Assembly: GCA_002408485.1 (NCBI GenBank)
Contig: DHSP01000051.1
Location: forward strand, 1 to 22,384
Direction of reading: 5' to 3'
Length of the DNA stretch: 22,384 nt
Source of the DNA: Proteiniphilum sp. UBA5283
GTDB taxonomy: Bacteria > Bacteroidota > Bacteroidia > Bacteroidales > Dysgonomonadaceae
Shown: in pieces, positions 14,694-22,384 of the stretch
How positions within the stretch are numbered: the stretch's first letter is position 1
How the letters are laid out: each line of letters opens with the position of its first letter
The notes under the pieces: model-generated
Database searches by the model: none
Told to the model about the DNA's origin: nothing
The model's input: the letters and a program-made list of their open reading frames with translations, nothing else
Translations under genes and position numbers: made by a program

Positions 14694-15980
14694 ATCGAGA
14701 GCATAGACATCGGTCATGCCGGATACATAATCTACCACCGCTTGAATCTTGCCGTACATACTGGGGGAATCGATTTCATATTGTTCGGGAACTCTGTTTA
14801 GAAGCAATCTGGAATAAGCATGATCCGGATTTTGTATCGCCTTTGTGAAGACCTCCAGTAAAAAACCAATGATTCGATAACCTGCAAGCTCTACATCCAA
14901 CACTTCCTTAGACCGATAAATGTATTGATAGGCAAATCGGGAACAGGCCTGATAAGCCGTTGCCGCTGCCGGGGATACACGATCAATGAGCGAACCGGCA
15001 AACACTCCCGAAAGAATTTCCTCTTCGTGCGCAAGAAATAGCCGGGAACATTCGTCCACAAGCAACCCTATCACACCGGCACGCAGGTAAGCAATCTGTT
15101 CATTCACATCGGACACAAGCTTCAATGTATCCACTCGTCGCTGCCGACGTTCCGGCTCAAAAAAACCGAGCAGCAGCTTCATGGCATTTTCGGTAGAGAT
15201 CAGATGCAGCTTGTGTGCATCTTCAATATCCATCACCTGATAACAAATATCATCAGCAGCCTCAACCAGATAAACCAGGGGGTAGCGAACATACCTCAAC
15301 GGGTTATCCTGCAGTTTCGTAATACCGAGATTGCTAGCAATGATCCGGTAATCATCTTCTTCCGAGGCAAAAAAACCAAATTTATTTTTTCCACCGCTTA
15401 ACATCGATGAATAGGGATACTTTACAATGGAGGCCAGCGTGGAATAGGTCATGGCGAAACCACCCTTCCTCCTCCCCTTGAACTGATGCATGAGCAGGCG
15501 AATCGCGTTGGCATTCCCTTCAAAGGAGGTAAAATCAGTCCATCGGCCCCCATCCTTCTCAATTACCGTTCGGAGATAACTCCCTGCACCTTCGGAAAAA
15601 AAGGTGGAAATGGCTTTTTCACCGGAATGACCGTAGGGGGGGTTGCCTAGATCATGCGCCAGACAAGCTGCGGACACGATTGACCCGATCTCTTCGAAGT
15701 AAGCTTCTGAATCAGGATGCCTTGCGCGCAACAAACGCCCCACATTTTCTCCCAGAGAACGGCCCACACTCGCCACCTCCAAGCTATGTGTCAACCTGTT
15801 ATGAACAAACACGCTTCCCGGAAGTGGAAATACCTGCGTTTTATTCTGAAGGCGGCGGAAAGGAGATGAGAAGATCAGCCTGTCGTAATCACGCTGATAC
15901 TCCGTCCGTTCGTGCTTCGTGGCATGGGTATACTGTTCCATGCCGAAGCGTTCTGCAGATAATAGCTGTACCCAATTCAT
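14652..15980 (-). CDS. dgt: Dgt, deoxyguanosine triphosphate triphosphohydrolase
   Basis: HD-domain enzyme that splits dGTP (and perhaps other dNTPs) to deoxynucleoside and triphosphate, helping balance dNTP pools. The ATG at 15980 gives 442 residues beginning MNWVQLLSAERFG; the open frame extends to 16100 but the added 40 residues look non-coding and the -7 box at 16001-16008 would fall inside them. Motifs: SPFRRLQNKTQVFPL (39-53), His65 in NRLTHSLEVA, His109-Asp110 in CLAHDLGNPPYGHSGE, FEGNANAIRLL (153-163), and Asp243/Asp244 in YLVEAADDICYQ. The length fits the shorter Dgt class rather than E. coli Dgt (about 505). Transcribed alone, divergent from the purF-like gene with a 119-bp gap. Confidence 0.93.
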   Translation of the reverse strand: MNWVQLLSAERFGMEQYTHATKHERTEYQRDYDRLIFSSPFRRLQNKTQVFPLPGSVFVHNRLTHSLEVASVGRSLGENVGRLLRARHPDSEAYFEEIGSIVSAACLAHDLGNPPYGHSGEKAISTFFSEGAGSYLRTVIEKDGGRWTDFTSFEGNANAIRLLMHQFKGRRKGGFAMTYSTLASIVKYPYSSMLSGGKNKFGFFASEEDDYRIIASNLGITKLQDNPLRYVRYPLVYLVEAADDICYQVMDIEDAHKLHLISTENAMKLLLGFFEPERRQRRVDTLKLVSDVNEQIAYLRAGVIGLLVDECSRLFLAHEEEILSGVFAGSLIDRVSPAAATAYQACSRFAYQYIYRSKEVLDVELAGYRIIGFLLEVFTKAIQNPDHAYSRLLLNRVPEQYEIDSPSMYGKIQAVVDYVSGMTDVYALDLYRKITGMGLPVV

Positions 15981-16000
15981 TTTTATGATTCTTTGTTGAA

Positions 16001-16008
16001 CAAAGATA
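16001..16008 (-). promoter_or_regulatory. Putative -7 box of dgt
   Basis: On the minus strand it reads TATCTTTG, a full match to TAnnTTTG, 20 bp before the dgt ATG at 15980. No clear TTTG -33 box is seen at 19 bp. Its position is what fixes the dgt start, because the longer frame would place the box within the coding sequence. Confidence 0.5.
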
Positions 16009-16065
16009 ACACAATTTTTAAGAGAAGATATCGTCCTAAAATAATCGAATCTCCACAAATAAACG

Positions 16066-16073
16066 TAAATTTG
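16066..16073 (+). promoter_or_regulatory. Putative -7 box of the purF-phoH-purC-menG-aroE operon
   Basis: TAAATTTG matches TAnnTTTG and lies 26 bp before the ATG at 16100. An adjoining TATCTTAA at 16074-16081 is a weaker alternative. No convincing -33 box, no purine riboswitch and no PurR-type palindrome are visible in the 119-bp gap shared with dgt. Confidence 0.38.
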
Positions 16074-16099
16074 TATCTTAATTACAGAAAGGTTCATCA

Positions 16100-18013
16100 A
16101 TGACGGACATTATAAAACACGAATGCGGTATCGCCGTGATCCGCCTTCTCAAACCCCTCGACTATTACTACAACAAATACGGATCATGGCAGTATGGGCT
16201 GGACAAGCTCTACCTGCTCATGGAAAAACAACACAACCGCGGCCAGGAGGGAGCCGGGTTGGGCGCAGTGAAGCTGGAGGCATCCCCCGGCAATGAGTAT
16301 ATTTTCAGGGAAAGGGCAATGGGATCCGGCGCCATATCAGAAATATTTTCCAAAGTGCATGAATCATTTCAGAAATTCACGCCGGAGCAGTTGCGCGATA
16401 TCGAATTTGTAAAAAAGACAGTACCTTACGCGGCCGAGCTTTTCATTGGCCACCTACGATACAGCACTACCGGGAAGAGCGGGCTGACCTATGTGCATCC
16501 GCTGTTGCGTCGTAACAACTGGGCTTCAAGAAGCCTTGCCCTGGCGGGCAACTTCAACATGACCAACGTGGACGAGATGTTTCAGCAGCTTATTGCTGAG
16601 GGACAACATCCGCGGGATTATGCCGATACTTTTGTGATGCTGGAATCAATAGGCCATTATCTCGACCGCGAGGTGCAGTACCAGTACGATCACCTGGAAA
16701 AAAACCACGTCAGCGGACAAGAGGCAAGCCACGTGATCGAAGAAAAACTTGACATTCCCTTCCTGCTGAAAAGGGCCTCTAAAATATGGGACGGAGGGTA
16801 TGCCCTCTGCGGACTCGTGGGTTGTGGCGACGCTTTTGCCCTGCGTGATCCCTGGGGTATCCGGAGCGCTTTTTATTACTACGACGATGAGGTGGCCGTG
16901 GTGGCTTCAGAACGGCCGGTCATCCAAACAGCCTTTAATTTGAAAAAAGAGGAGGTACATGAGCTACAGCCGGGAGAGGCCATCGTGGTGAAAAAAAATG
17001 GACATATCGGCCTGCACCAGATCCAGGAAAGAAAAGAGAAGATCACCCCTTGTTCTTTCGAGCGGATCTACTTCTCCCGCGGCTCGGACTACGACATCTA
17101 CCGGGAGCGAAAGAAGCTGGGAGAGTTGCTCGTGCCCAAAATTATCGAAGCCATCGACGATGATTTCGACAACACAGTATTCTCTTTCATCCCCAATACG
17201 GCTGAAGTGGCCTATTACGGAATGCTACAGGGTTTGGAGGATTATTTTAACCACAAAAAAACATCGACCATCCTGGAAAAGGGAAACAGCTTGAGCAAGG
17301 AGGAGATCGATCAGATCCTTTCCAGACGTGTTCGTTCGGAGAAAGTAGCAATCAAAGACATCAAACTTCGCACCTTCATTGCTCAGGGTAACAAAAGAAA
17401 CGACCTCGCCGCACACGTCTACGATGTCACGTACGGATCACTCCGCAGAGGGAAGGACAATCTGGTCATCATCGACGACAGCATCGTACGCGGAACGACG
17501 CTCAAACAGAGCATTATCAAGATACTGGACAGGCTCGACCCAAAAAAGATCGTCATTGTCTCCTCTTCGCCTCAGATCCGATATCCCGATTGTTACGGCA
17601 TAGACATGTCGCGCATGAGTGAATTTATTGCATTCCGTGCTGCCATTGCCCTTTTGAAAGAGCGCGGAATGCAGCATATTATCGACGAGACCTACGAAAA
17701 GTCGGTCGCGCAAAGCCGCAAAAGCAAAGAAGAGATCGTCAATTACGTGAAAGATATCTACGCACCCTTTACCGACGAAGAGATATCGACCAAGATAGCA
17801 CAAATGCTCACATCGTCCGACATCAAAGCCGAAGTAAAAATTGTCTTCCAAAGCATTGAAGACCTGCACAAAGCATGTCCCGGCAACCAGGGAGACTGGT
17901 ATTTTTCCGGCAACTACCCCACCCCGGGCGGAAACAGACTGGTGAACAACGCGTTTATAAATTACGTTGAAGGACAAGAGGGCCTTCCTCATCAATATTC
18001 ACTGAATTTCTAA
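16100..18013 (+). CDS. purF: Long-form amidophosphoribosyltransferase (PurF-like)
   Basis: Glutamine PRPP amidotransferase family, first step of purine synthesis. The N-terminal Ntn-hydrolase domain begins MTDIIKHECGIAVIRLL: the nucleophile would be Cys9, so an 8-residue propeptide must be removed, as in Bacillus-type PurF. Further glutaminase motifs are HNRGQEGAGLGAVK, GHLRYSTTGKSG, LAGNFNMTNV and RDPWGIRSAFYY. The PRPP-binding loop IIDDSIVRGTT has Asp459-Asp460. At 637 residues it is about 130-170 longer than ordinary PurF (about 470-505); the extra sequence includes the segments around FIPNTAEVAYYGMLQGLEDY and SEKVAIKDIKLRTFIAQGN. Bacteroidales that I recall carry this long form besides a normal PurF, so it may be a paralogue with a shifted role. 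First gene of the operon; phoH follows after 9 bp. Confidence 0.85.
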   Translation: MTDIIKHECGIAVIRLLKPLDYYYNKYGSWQYGLDKLYLLMEKQHNRGQEGAGLGAVKLEASPGNEYIFRERAMGSGAISEIFSKVHESFQKFTPEQLRDIEFVKKTVPYAAELFIGHLRYSTTGKSGLTYVHPLLRRNNWASRSLALAGNFNMTNVDEMFQQLIAEGQHPRDYADTFVMLESIGHYLDREVQYQYDHLEKNHVSGQEASHVIEEKLDIPFLLKRASKIWDGGYALCGLVGCGDAFALRDPWGIRSAFYYYDDEVAVVASERPVIQTAFNLKKEEVHELQPGEAIVVKKNGHIGLHQIQERKEKITPCSFERIYFSRGSDYDIYRERKKLGELLVPKIIEAIDDDFDNTVFSFIPNTAEVAYYGMLQGLEDYFNHKKTSTILEKGNSLSKEEIDQILSRRVRSEKVAIKDIKLRTFIAQGNKRNDLAAHVYDVTYGSLRRGKDNLVIIDDSIVRGTTLKQSIIKILDRLDPKKIVIVSSSPQIRYPDCYGIDMSRMSEFIAFRAAIALLKERGMQHIIDETYEKSVAQSRKSKEEIVNYVKDIYAPFTDEEISTKIAQMLTSSDIKAEVKIVFQSIEDLHKACPGNQGDWYFSGNYPTPGGNRLVNNAFINYVEGQEGLPHQYSLNF

Positions 18014-18022
18014 ACAGAAAGG

Positions 18023-18985
18023 ATGATTGAACGGGTAATTATTTTAGAGAATGTGGATCCGGTTATTTTCTTCGGGATTAACAACAACAATATTCAATTG
18101 TTGAAAACGTTATTCCCCAAATTGCGCATCGTGGCACGGGGAAATGTGATCAAGGTGGTTGGCGAAGAGGAAGAGCTGGTCGCATTTGAAGAAAAAATTC
18201 ACGAACTTGAAAAGTTCAGCATCGAAATGAACGTGCTGAAAGAGAGCGACATCCTTGACATCGTAAAGGGGAAGGCTCCGACTGTAATAAACGTGGATAA
18301 CCTCATCATTCACGGATTAAACGGGAAACCCATCCTGGCCCGTACTGCCAACCAAAAGAAGCTGACAGAGGCATTCGATATGAACGACATGGTCTTTGCC
18401 ATAGGGCCGGCAGGATCGGGCAAGACCTATACAGCAATAGCCCTTGCCGTACGTGCATTGAAAACAAAACAGGTGCGGAAGATCATTCTTAGCCGCCCTG
18501 CCGTGGAGGCCGGCGAGAAACTGGGATTCCTTCCCGGCGATATGAAAGAGAAGATTGATCCCTATCTGCAGCCGCTCTACGATGCATTGGAGGATATGAT
18601 CCCACCCCTGAAACTGAAGGAGTACATTGAAAATAAAATCATCCAGATAGCTCCATTGGCATTCATGCGCGGACGAACGCTCAACGATGCGGTGATCATC
18701 CTCGATGAGGCACAAAACACCACCAAACCCCAGATTAAAATGTTCCTTACAAGACTGGGAATAAACGGAAAAATGATTATCACCGGAGATATTACGCAAG
18801 TGGATTTGCCCAATTCGCAACCATCTGGACTGATTCATGCCATGAGGATGCTGCGTCATATCAAAGGCATTGCCACAGTGGAGTTCAACAAGAAAGATAT
18901 CGTGCGCCACAAGCTGGTACAACGGATTGTGGAGGCATATGAGGAAGAGGAAAAGCAAGCGAATCATCCGATCAATTTATCATAA
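18023..18985 (+). CDS. phoH: PhoH-family ATPase
   Basis: Cytoplasmic P-loop ATPase of the PhoH (PhoH-L) family, predicted RNA-related, with a role that is poorly defined. It has 320 residues. The N-terminal part (about 1-80) resembles a small KH-like RNA-binding region (LRIVARGNVIKVVGEEEEL). The ATPase core has Walker A GPAGSGKT (128-135), the SRPAVEAGEKLGFLPGD segment (157-173), Walker B VIILDEAQNTT (224-234) with Asp228/Glu229, and the sensor-like MIITGDITQVDLP (251-263). The position between a purF-like gene and purC, 9 bp and 20 bp away, implies co-transcription. In many bacteria PhoH sits next to ybeY, which is not seen here. Confidence 0.93.
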   Translation: MIERVIILENVDPVIFFGINNNNIQLLKTLFPKLRIVARGNVIKVVGEEEELVAFEEKIHELEKFSIEMNVLKESDILDIVKGKAPTVINVDNLIIHGLNGKPILARTANQKKLTEAFDMNDMVFAIGPAGSGKTYTAIALAVRALKTKQVRKIILSRPAVEAGEKLGFLPGDMKEKIDPYLQPLYDALEDMIPPLKLKEYIENKIIQIAPLAFMRGRTLNDAVIILDEAQNTTKPQIKMFLTRLGINGKMIITGDITQVDLPNSQPSGLIHAMRMLRHIKGIATVEFNKKDIVRHKLVQRIVEAYEEEEKQANHPINLS

Positions 18986-19005
18986 AAATCAACAAATCAA
19001 TTCAT

Positions 19006-19956
19006 ATGGATACGCTGACAAAAACAAATTATCATTTTGCAGGACAGACTCAGGTCTACCACGGAAAAGTACGTGATGTGTACAGCATTGGGGACGACAC
19101 GCTGGTAATGATTGCCACAGACCGAATTTCGGCATTCGATGTGGTGTTGCCGAAAGGAATTCCTTACAAAGGTCAGGTATTAAATCAGATCGCAGCGAAA
19201 TTTCTGGATGCTACGGCCGACATCGTACCAAACTGGAAAAAAGCATCGCCTGACCCGATGGTCACTGTAGGAGTACGTTGCGAGCCCTATAAGGTGGAGA
19301 TGGTCATTCGCGGCTACATAACCGGTAGTGCCTGGCGTGAATACCAGAAGGGAGCACGCCTACTCTGCGGGTTACCGCTGCCCGAGGGACTACGTGAAAA
19401 CCAGCGGTTCGAAACTCCGCTAATCACCCCCACCACCAAAGCAGACGAGGGACACGACGAAAACATCTCCAGGGAAGAGATTATTGCTCAGGGACTGGTG
19501 AGCAAGGAGGAGTATGAACAGCTGGAGCAATACACCTATGCCCTCTTCAAACGAGGCACCGAGATGGCTGCAGAGAAAGGCCTGATCCTCGTGGATACCA
19601 AGTATGAGTTTGGGAAAAAAGAGGGGCAGATTTATCTCATCGATGAGATCCACACCCCCGACTCGTCTCGTTATTTTTATTGCGACGGATATGCGGAGCG
19701 CTTTGAGAAAGGGGAAGAACAAAAACAGCTGTCGAAAGAATTTGTACGCAAATGGCTGATGGATAATGGATTCAAAGGACAGACAGGGCAGCAGATCCCC
19801 GTAATGACTGACGAGTACTGCCGCAGCGTTTCCGAACGGTACATCGAACTTTACGAGAAGATTGTGGGAGAAAAATTTGTAAAAGCCGACGCAGCCGATC
19901 TGGAAGCGCGTATCGAGAAGAATATCACAGAATATCTGAAGAAAGAACATCCATAA
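19006..19956 (+). CDS. purC: PurC, SAICAR synthase
   Basis: Phosphoribosylaminoimidazole-succinocarboxamide synthase, which ligates aspartate to CAIR using ATP in purine synthesis. The 316 residues match the longer SAICAR synthase type rather than the about 237-residue E. coli form. Motifs: YHGKVRDVY near the N-terminus (nucleotide-binding loop), ATDRISAFDVVLP, KVEMVIRGYITGSAW, TPTTKADEGHDENIS, the family signature LILVDTKYEFG and YLIDEIHTPDSSRY. The start has no Shine-Dalgarno but an A-rich leader. The stop TAA is directly followed by the menG ATG with no spacer, so the two are almost certainly co-translated from one message. Confidence 0.96.
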   Translation: MDTLTKTNYHFAGQTQVYHGKVRDVYSIGDDTLVMIATDRISAFDVVLPKGIPYKGQVLNQIAAKFLDATADIVPNWKKASPDPMVTVGVRCEPYKVEMVIRGYITGSAWREYQKGARLLCGLPLPEGLRENQRFETPLITPTTKADEGHDENISREEIIAQGLVSKEEYEQLEQYTYALFKRGTEMAAEKGLILVDTKYEFGKKEGQIYLIDEIHTPDSSRYFYCDGYAERFEKGEEQKQLSKEFVRKWLMDNGFKGQTGQQIPVMTDEYCRSVSERYIELYEKIVGEKFVKADAADLEARIEKNITEYLKKEHP

Positions 19957-20703
19957 ATGAGCTATAAAGTTGAAAAGGTCAATCCCTACGACTCCGATCG
20001 GCCAAAAAATGAACAGGTAATCAGAATGTTCAATGAGATTGCGCCCAATTACGACAGGCTGAATGGCACACTCTCGCTAGGAATCGATAATTACTGGCGT
20101 AGAGATGCGTTGAAGGAACTCCGAAAATACCACCCCCGACATATCCTGGATATTGCGACCGGAACGGGAGATTTTGCCATTCTTGCGCAGCAGATTCTGC
20201 GTCCTGACAAGATTTCTGCCGTGGATATCTCCGACGGCATGATGGAAATTGGCAAAGAGAAAGTAAAGAAAAGAGGGCTGGAAAAGATTATCTCGTTTGA
20301 GAATCAGGACTGCTCGACCATGACTTTCCCGGATAACAGCTACGATGCCGCCACGGTGGCATTCGGGGTACGCAACTTTGAGAATATCGACCAAAGTTTT
20401 CAGGAGGTGCTTCGCGTGTTGAAGCCGGGTGGTGTTTTTCTCTTTATTGAACTTACCACCCCCGGAAAGACTCCTATAAAAGAACTATACGCCACCTATA
20501 CAAAATACGTGATGCCTTTTTTGTCGGGTTTGTTTGCTACCGAACAACGCGCATATAGATACCTACCTGCTTCAATTGCTGCATTTCCGCAGGGGAGGGA
20601 AATGATGTTGATTCTGAGAAAGAACGGATTTACAAATATCAGGCTCAGAAGGTACACGATGGGCATCAGCACATTGTATATTGCTGAGAAACCTGTAAAA
20701 TGA
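19957..20703 (+). CDS. menG: MenG/UbiE, demethylmenaquinone C-methyltransferase
   Basis: SAM-dependent methyltransferase that turns demethylmenaquinone into menaquinone, the last step of the pathway; ubiquinone is not expected in this group, so menG is preferred over ubiE. The 248-residue protein has the UbiE/COQ5 signature YDRLNGTLSLGIDNYWRR (about 28-45), SAM motif I ILDIATGTGDFA, the acidic loop SAVDISDGMMEIG, and VAFGVRNFENID with the usual catalytic-region Arg-Asn. The ending FTNIRLRRYTMGISTLYIAEK is typical. It starts at the base after the purC stop and lies 23 bp before aroE. It completes the pathway begun by menD/B/C/E about 16 kb away. Confidence 0.95.
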   Translation: MSYKVEKVNPYDSDRPKNEQVIRMFNEIAPNYDRLNGTLSLGIDNYWRRDALKELRKYHPRHILDIATGTGDFAILAQQILRPDKISAVDISDGMMEIGKEKVKKRGLEKIISFENQDCSTMTFPDNSYDAATVAFGVRNFENIDQSFQEVLRVLKPGGVFLFIELTTPGKTPIKELYATYTKYVMPFLSGLFATEQRAYRYLPASIAAFPQGREMMLILRKNGFTNIRLRRYTMGISTLYIAEKPVK

Positions 20704-20726
20704 TTTCGTAGACAACCGAATAAAAT

Positions 20727-21479
20727 ATGAAGACTTACGGACTGATTGGATTTCCGCTTAAGCACTCCTTCTCCGCACAGTTTTTTGCAGAAAAATTCGA
20801 GAGAGAGAGGATTGATGCCGAATATCTGAATTTTGAAATAGAAGATATTCACGAAATACGCCGGGTTATTCTCTTTCATCAGCACCTGAAAGGACTGAAT
20901 GTGACCATCCCCTACAAAGAAAAGGTAATTCCTTTTCTGCATGATATTTCCCCCGAAGCAAAAAAAATTGGAGCTGTAAACGTAATCAGGGTCGACCGGA
21001 AACCGGGCGACATGTATTTTTACCAACTGACCGGTTACAATACCGATTATATTGGCTTTCGGGATTCACTCTGCCCCCTGCTAAACCCCGCTGTTCACCG
21101 CAAAGCCCTGATCCTGGGCACCGGTGGAGCATCGAAGGCGGTAGCACAAGCCCTTCGGGATCTGGGCATAGAATGGCGTTATGTATCCCGTTCTGCAGGA
21201 AAAGACAAACTCACTTATGACGCATTGTCCCGGGAAATGTTATCAACGCATCTCTTAATCGTGAACGCTTCACCGGTCGGCACTTTTCCTCATGTTGACG
21301 CATGTCCTGACATCCCTTATCAGTATCTCGGTTCAAATCATCTGCTGTACGATCTTGTGTACAATCCCGAAGAATCATTATTCCTGAAAAAAGGGCGAAC
21401 ACAGGGTGCCACCACTAAAAACGGCAGGGAGATGCTGGAGATACAAGCCCGCACAGCCTGGAAAATATGGAATTCCTGA
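20727..21479 (+). CDS. aroE: AroE, shikimate dehydrogenase
   Basis: NADP-dependent reduction of 3-dehydroshikimate to shikimate, feeding chorismate, aromatic amino acids and menaquinone. Of 250 residues, the substrate part has GFPLKHSFSAQFF (8-20) with Ser14/Ser16, and NVTIPYKE (58-65) with catalytic Lys64; Asp107 in GYNTDYIGF is the paired acid. The nucleotide-binding loop is GTGGASKA (131-138), and the C-terminal NGREMLEIQARTAWKIW contains Gln240. NASPVGTFP (180-188) replaces the more usual NATPLGM, a minor change. It is slightly shorter than E. coli AroE (272). It ends the operon; no U-tract terminator follows on this strand. Confidence 0.95.
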   Translation: MKTYGLIGFPLKHSFSAQFFAEKFERERIDAEYLNFEIEDIHEIRRVILFHQHLKGLNVTIPYKEKVIPFLHDISPEAKKIGAVNVIRVDRKPGDMYFYQLTGYNTDYIGFRDSLCPLLNPAVHRKALILGTGGASKAVAQALRDLGIEWRYVSRSAGKDKLTYDALSREMLSTHLLIVNASPVGTFPHVDACPDIPYQYLGSNHLLYDLVYNPEESLFLKKGRTQGATTKNGREMLEIQARTAWKIWNS

Positions 21480-21521
21480 ATTTACCTGTACTCAAAGAGA
21501 CAATCGGAAAGCGACCAATAG

Positions 21522-21560
21522 AAAAAAACGCCCTCCTACATGTCACATGCAAAGAGGGCG
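21522..21560 (-). terminator. Rho-independent terminator of the PepSY-like gene
   Basis: A 7-bp GC-rich stem, CGCCCTC at 21529-21535 with GAGGGCG at 21554-21560, has an inner CATG-TCA-CATG pairing in the loop. On the minus strand it is followed by seven Ts (21522-21528). It lies about 75 bp beyond the stop of the minus-strand gene ending at 21636. On the plus strand As, not Ts, follow, so it would serve aroE poorly. Confidence 0.75.
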
Positions 21561-21635
21561 AAAAAAACTCCTTAGTTATTGATTGAAGTATAGTTAACTA
21601 AGTAATATATAGAGGTGCGAAAGTGTAGTTTGTTC

Positions 21636-22280
21636 CTATAATAACATGGGAGCCTCTGTAGTGTTTTGTGGAGCTGCTTCCGGAGTTATTTCCTTTCCTT
21701 CATCATCGAAATAAACGGTCTTTACCGACTGATTTTCCTTATCTGTTGCAGTAACCTTCGTTATTTTCTTCTCTGCATGATACTGCAACGCGTTAATGTC
21801 ATATTTATCGATGAGCTTACGGACAGCCTGCTGTACTTTTTCATTCAGGTCTTCGAACTTGACGTTTGCGAATCCGTCTTCTTTTTGTTGCGTTGCCTCA
21901 AAGACTTCTACTGAAGGAGTTTCTCCCTGTCTGTTTTTTTCAGCGGCCTCGGCTTTATGTTGCGATGCCGGTACTTCGTTGCCTTCCGCATCGAGATAAA
22001 CTTTCTTTGTGGATTGGTCATCTTTCTTAATCAGCATTACCTTCGTAAGCTGTTTGCTCGCATTAAACTTCAATGATTTGACATCATATTCGGCGCTTAG
22101 TGCATTAACAGATGCCTGTACTGCCGGATTCAGCGAGTCCAACTGCACTTCCACGTATCCATTATCGTCGTCCATTACTATATTAACTGCAGATACTTCA
22201 TTGGCTGCATTGACCTGTTGCACACTTGCTGTTGTAATCACAGCTCCCATCAGAGCAATTGATAAAATAACTTTTTTCAT
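21636..22280 (-). CDS. Secreted protein with two PepSY-like repeat units
   Basis: Predicted periplasmic or exported protein of 214 residues, function unknown. I start it at the ATG at 22280 (MKKVILSIALMGAVITTASVQQVNA), a clean signal peptide with likely cleavage after Ala25; the frame reaches back to 22307, but that would add nine residues before the signal. The mature protein is two copies of a unit of about 68 residues (37-104 and 133-200) sharing V-x-V/F-x-x-L/D, VQ-x-x-V, YD, L, TKV, QS-x-K-x-VY-x-D-x-EG-x-E, joined by a charged Ala/Glu/Lys linker. The pattern resembles the small PepSY-like beta/alpha proteins common in Bacteroidota, though I cannot confirm it by search. Acidic clusters (MDDDN, FDDEG) could bind cations. 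No clear promoter was found in the 104 bp visible upstream. Confidence 0.75.
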   Translation of the reverse strand: MKKVILSIALMGAVITTASVQQVNAANEVSAVNIVMDDDNGYVEVQLDSLNPAVQASVNALSAEYDVKSLKFNASKQLTKVMLIKKDDQSTKKVYLDAEGNEVPASQHKAEAAEKNRQGETPSVEVFEATQQKEDGFANVKFEDLNEKVQQAVRKLIDKYDINALQYHAEKKITKVTATDKENQSVKTVYFDDEGKEITPEAAPQNTTEAPMLL

Positions 22281-22384
22281 AATGATAAACTTTAAATGAT
22301 TTGCCATTGATTTTTTAATTCCATTCTTGACAATTCAACGAGTCATTGTCTGCAATCAATGTAACAGATTTCATGCCAAAGGAA

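Noticed and set aside
15981..16100. N-terminal extension of 40 residues on dgt
   Set aside because: It contains the full-match -7 box and abuts the purF start on the other strand; the Dgt family begins at MNWVQLL-type sequence.
18317..18967. Minus-strand open frame of 216 codons opposite phoH
   Set aside because: Antisense to the conserved PhoH ATPase core; no promoter or family resemblance.

Overview
The window looks like a chromosomal segment from a Bacteroidota bacterium of the order Bacteroidales, perhaps a Dysgonomonadaceae or Porphyromonadaceae relative (family-level placement is inference). The signs are a compact menD-menB-menC-menE cluster, a phoH-purC-menG-aroE string, a long PurF variant, several upstream boxes that fit the Bacteroidota -7 consensus TAnnTTTG, and general lack of Shine-Dalgarno sequences. 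I see no rRNA, tRNA, CRISPR array, insertion sequence or phage gene.

Layout. 1-4255 (+): menaquinone genes menD (its 5' part lies outside the window), menB, menC and menE, overlapping or tightly spaced. 4283-9655 (-): transcribed leftward, a CPA2-type cation:proton antiporter with USP-like domains, a GHL10/DigH-like lipoprotein hydrolase, and an RlmL-like rRNA methyltransferase with a basic repeat tail and its own promoter. 9806-12601 (+): uvrA, divergent from the antiporter. 12598-14335 (-): a four-gene unit of small membrane proteins (lipoprotein, GYF_2+CD225 protein, CD225 protein, DUF2752 protein) behind the best promoter in the window. 14336-14651 is a gene-poor gap with a strong hairpin and what looks like the broken 5' end of a SusC-like gene. 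14652-15980 (-): dgt. 16100-21479 (+): a five-gene operon of purF-like, phoH, purC, menG and aroE. 21636-22280 (-): a secreted protein made of two copies of a PepSY-like unit, with a clear terminator.

Functionally, two blocks contribute to menaquinone: menD/B/C/E make DHNA-CoA from isochorismate and menG carries out the final methylation in the distant operon. aroE feeds the shikimate/chorismate route upstream of menaquinone, while purF and purC serve purine synthesis and dgt breaks down dGTP. UvrA is excision repair.

The least explained parts are the CD225/DUF2752 operon (relatives of the IFITM/dispanin fold), the arginine-rich repeat tail of the rRNA methyltransferase, the altered first zinc module of UvrA, and the SusC-like fossil. 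None of these is proven to be a new system. The CD225/DUF2752 operon is the best candidate.
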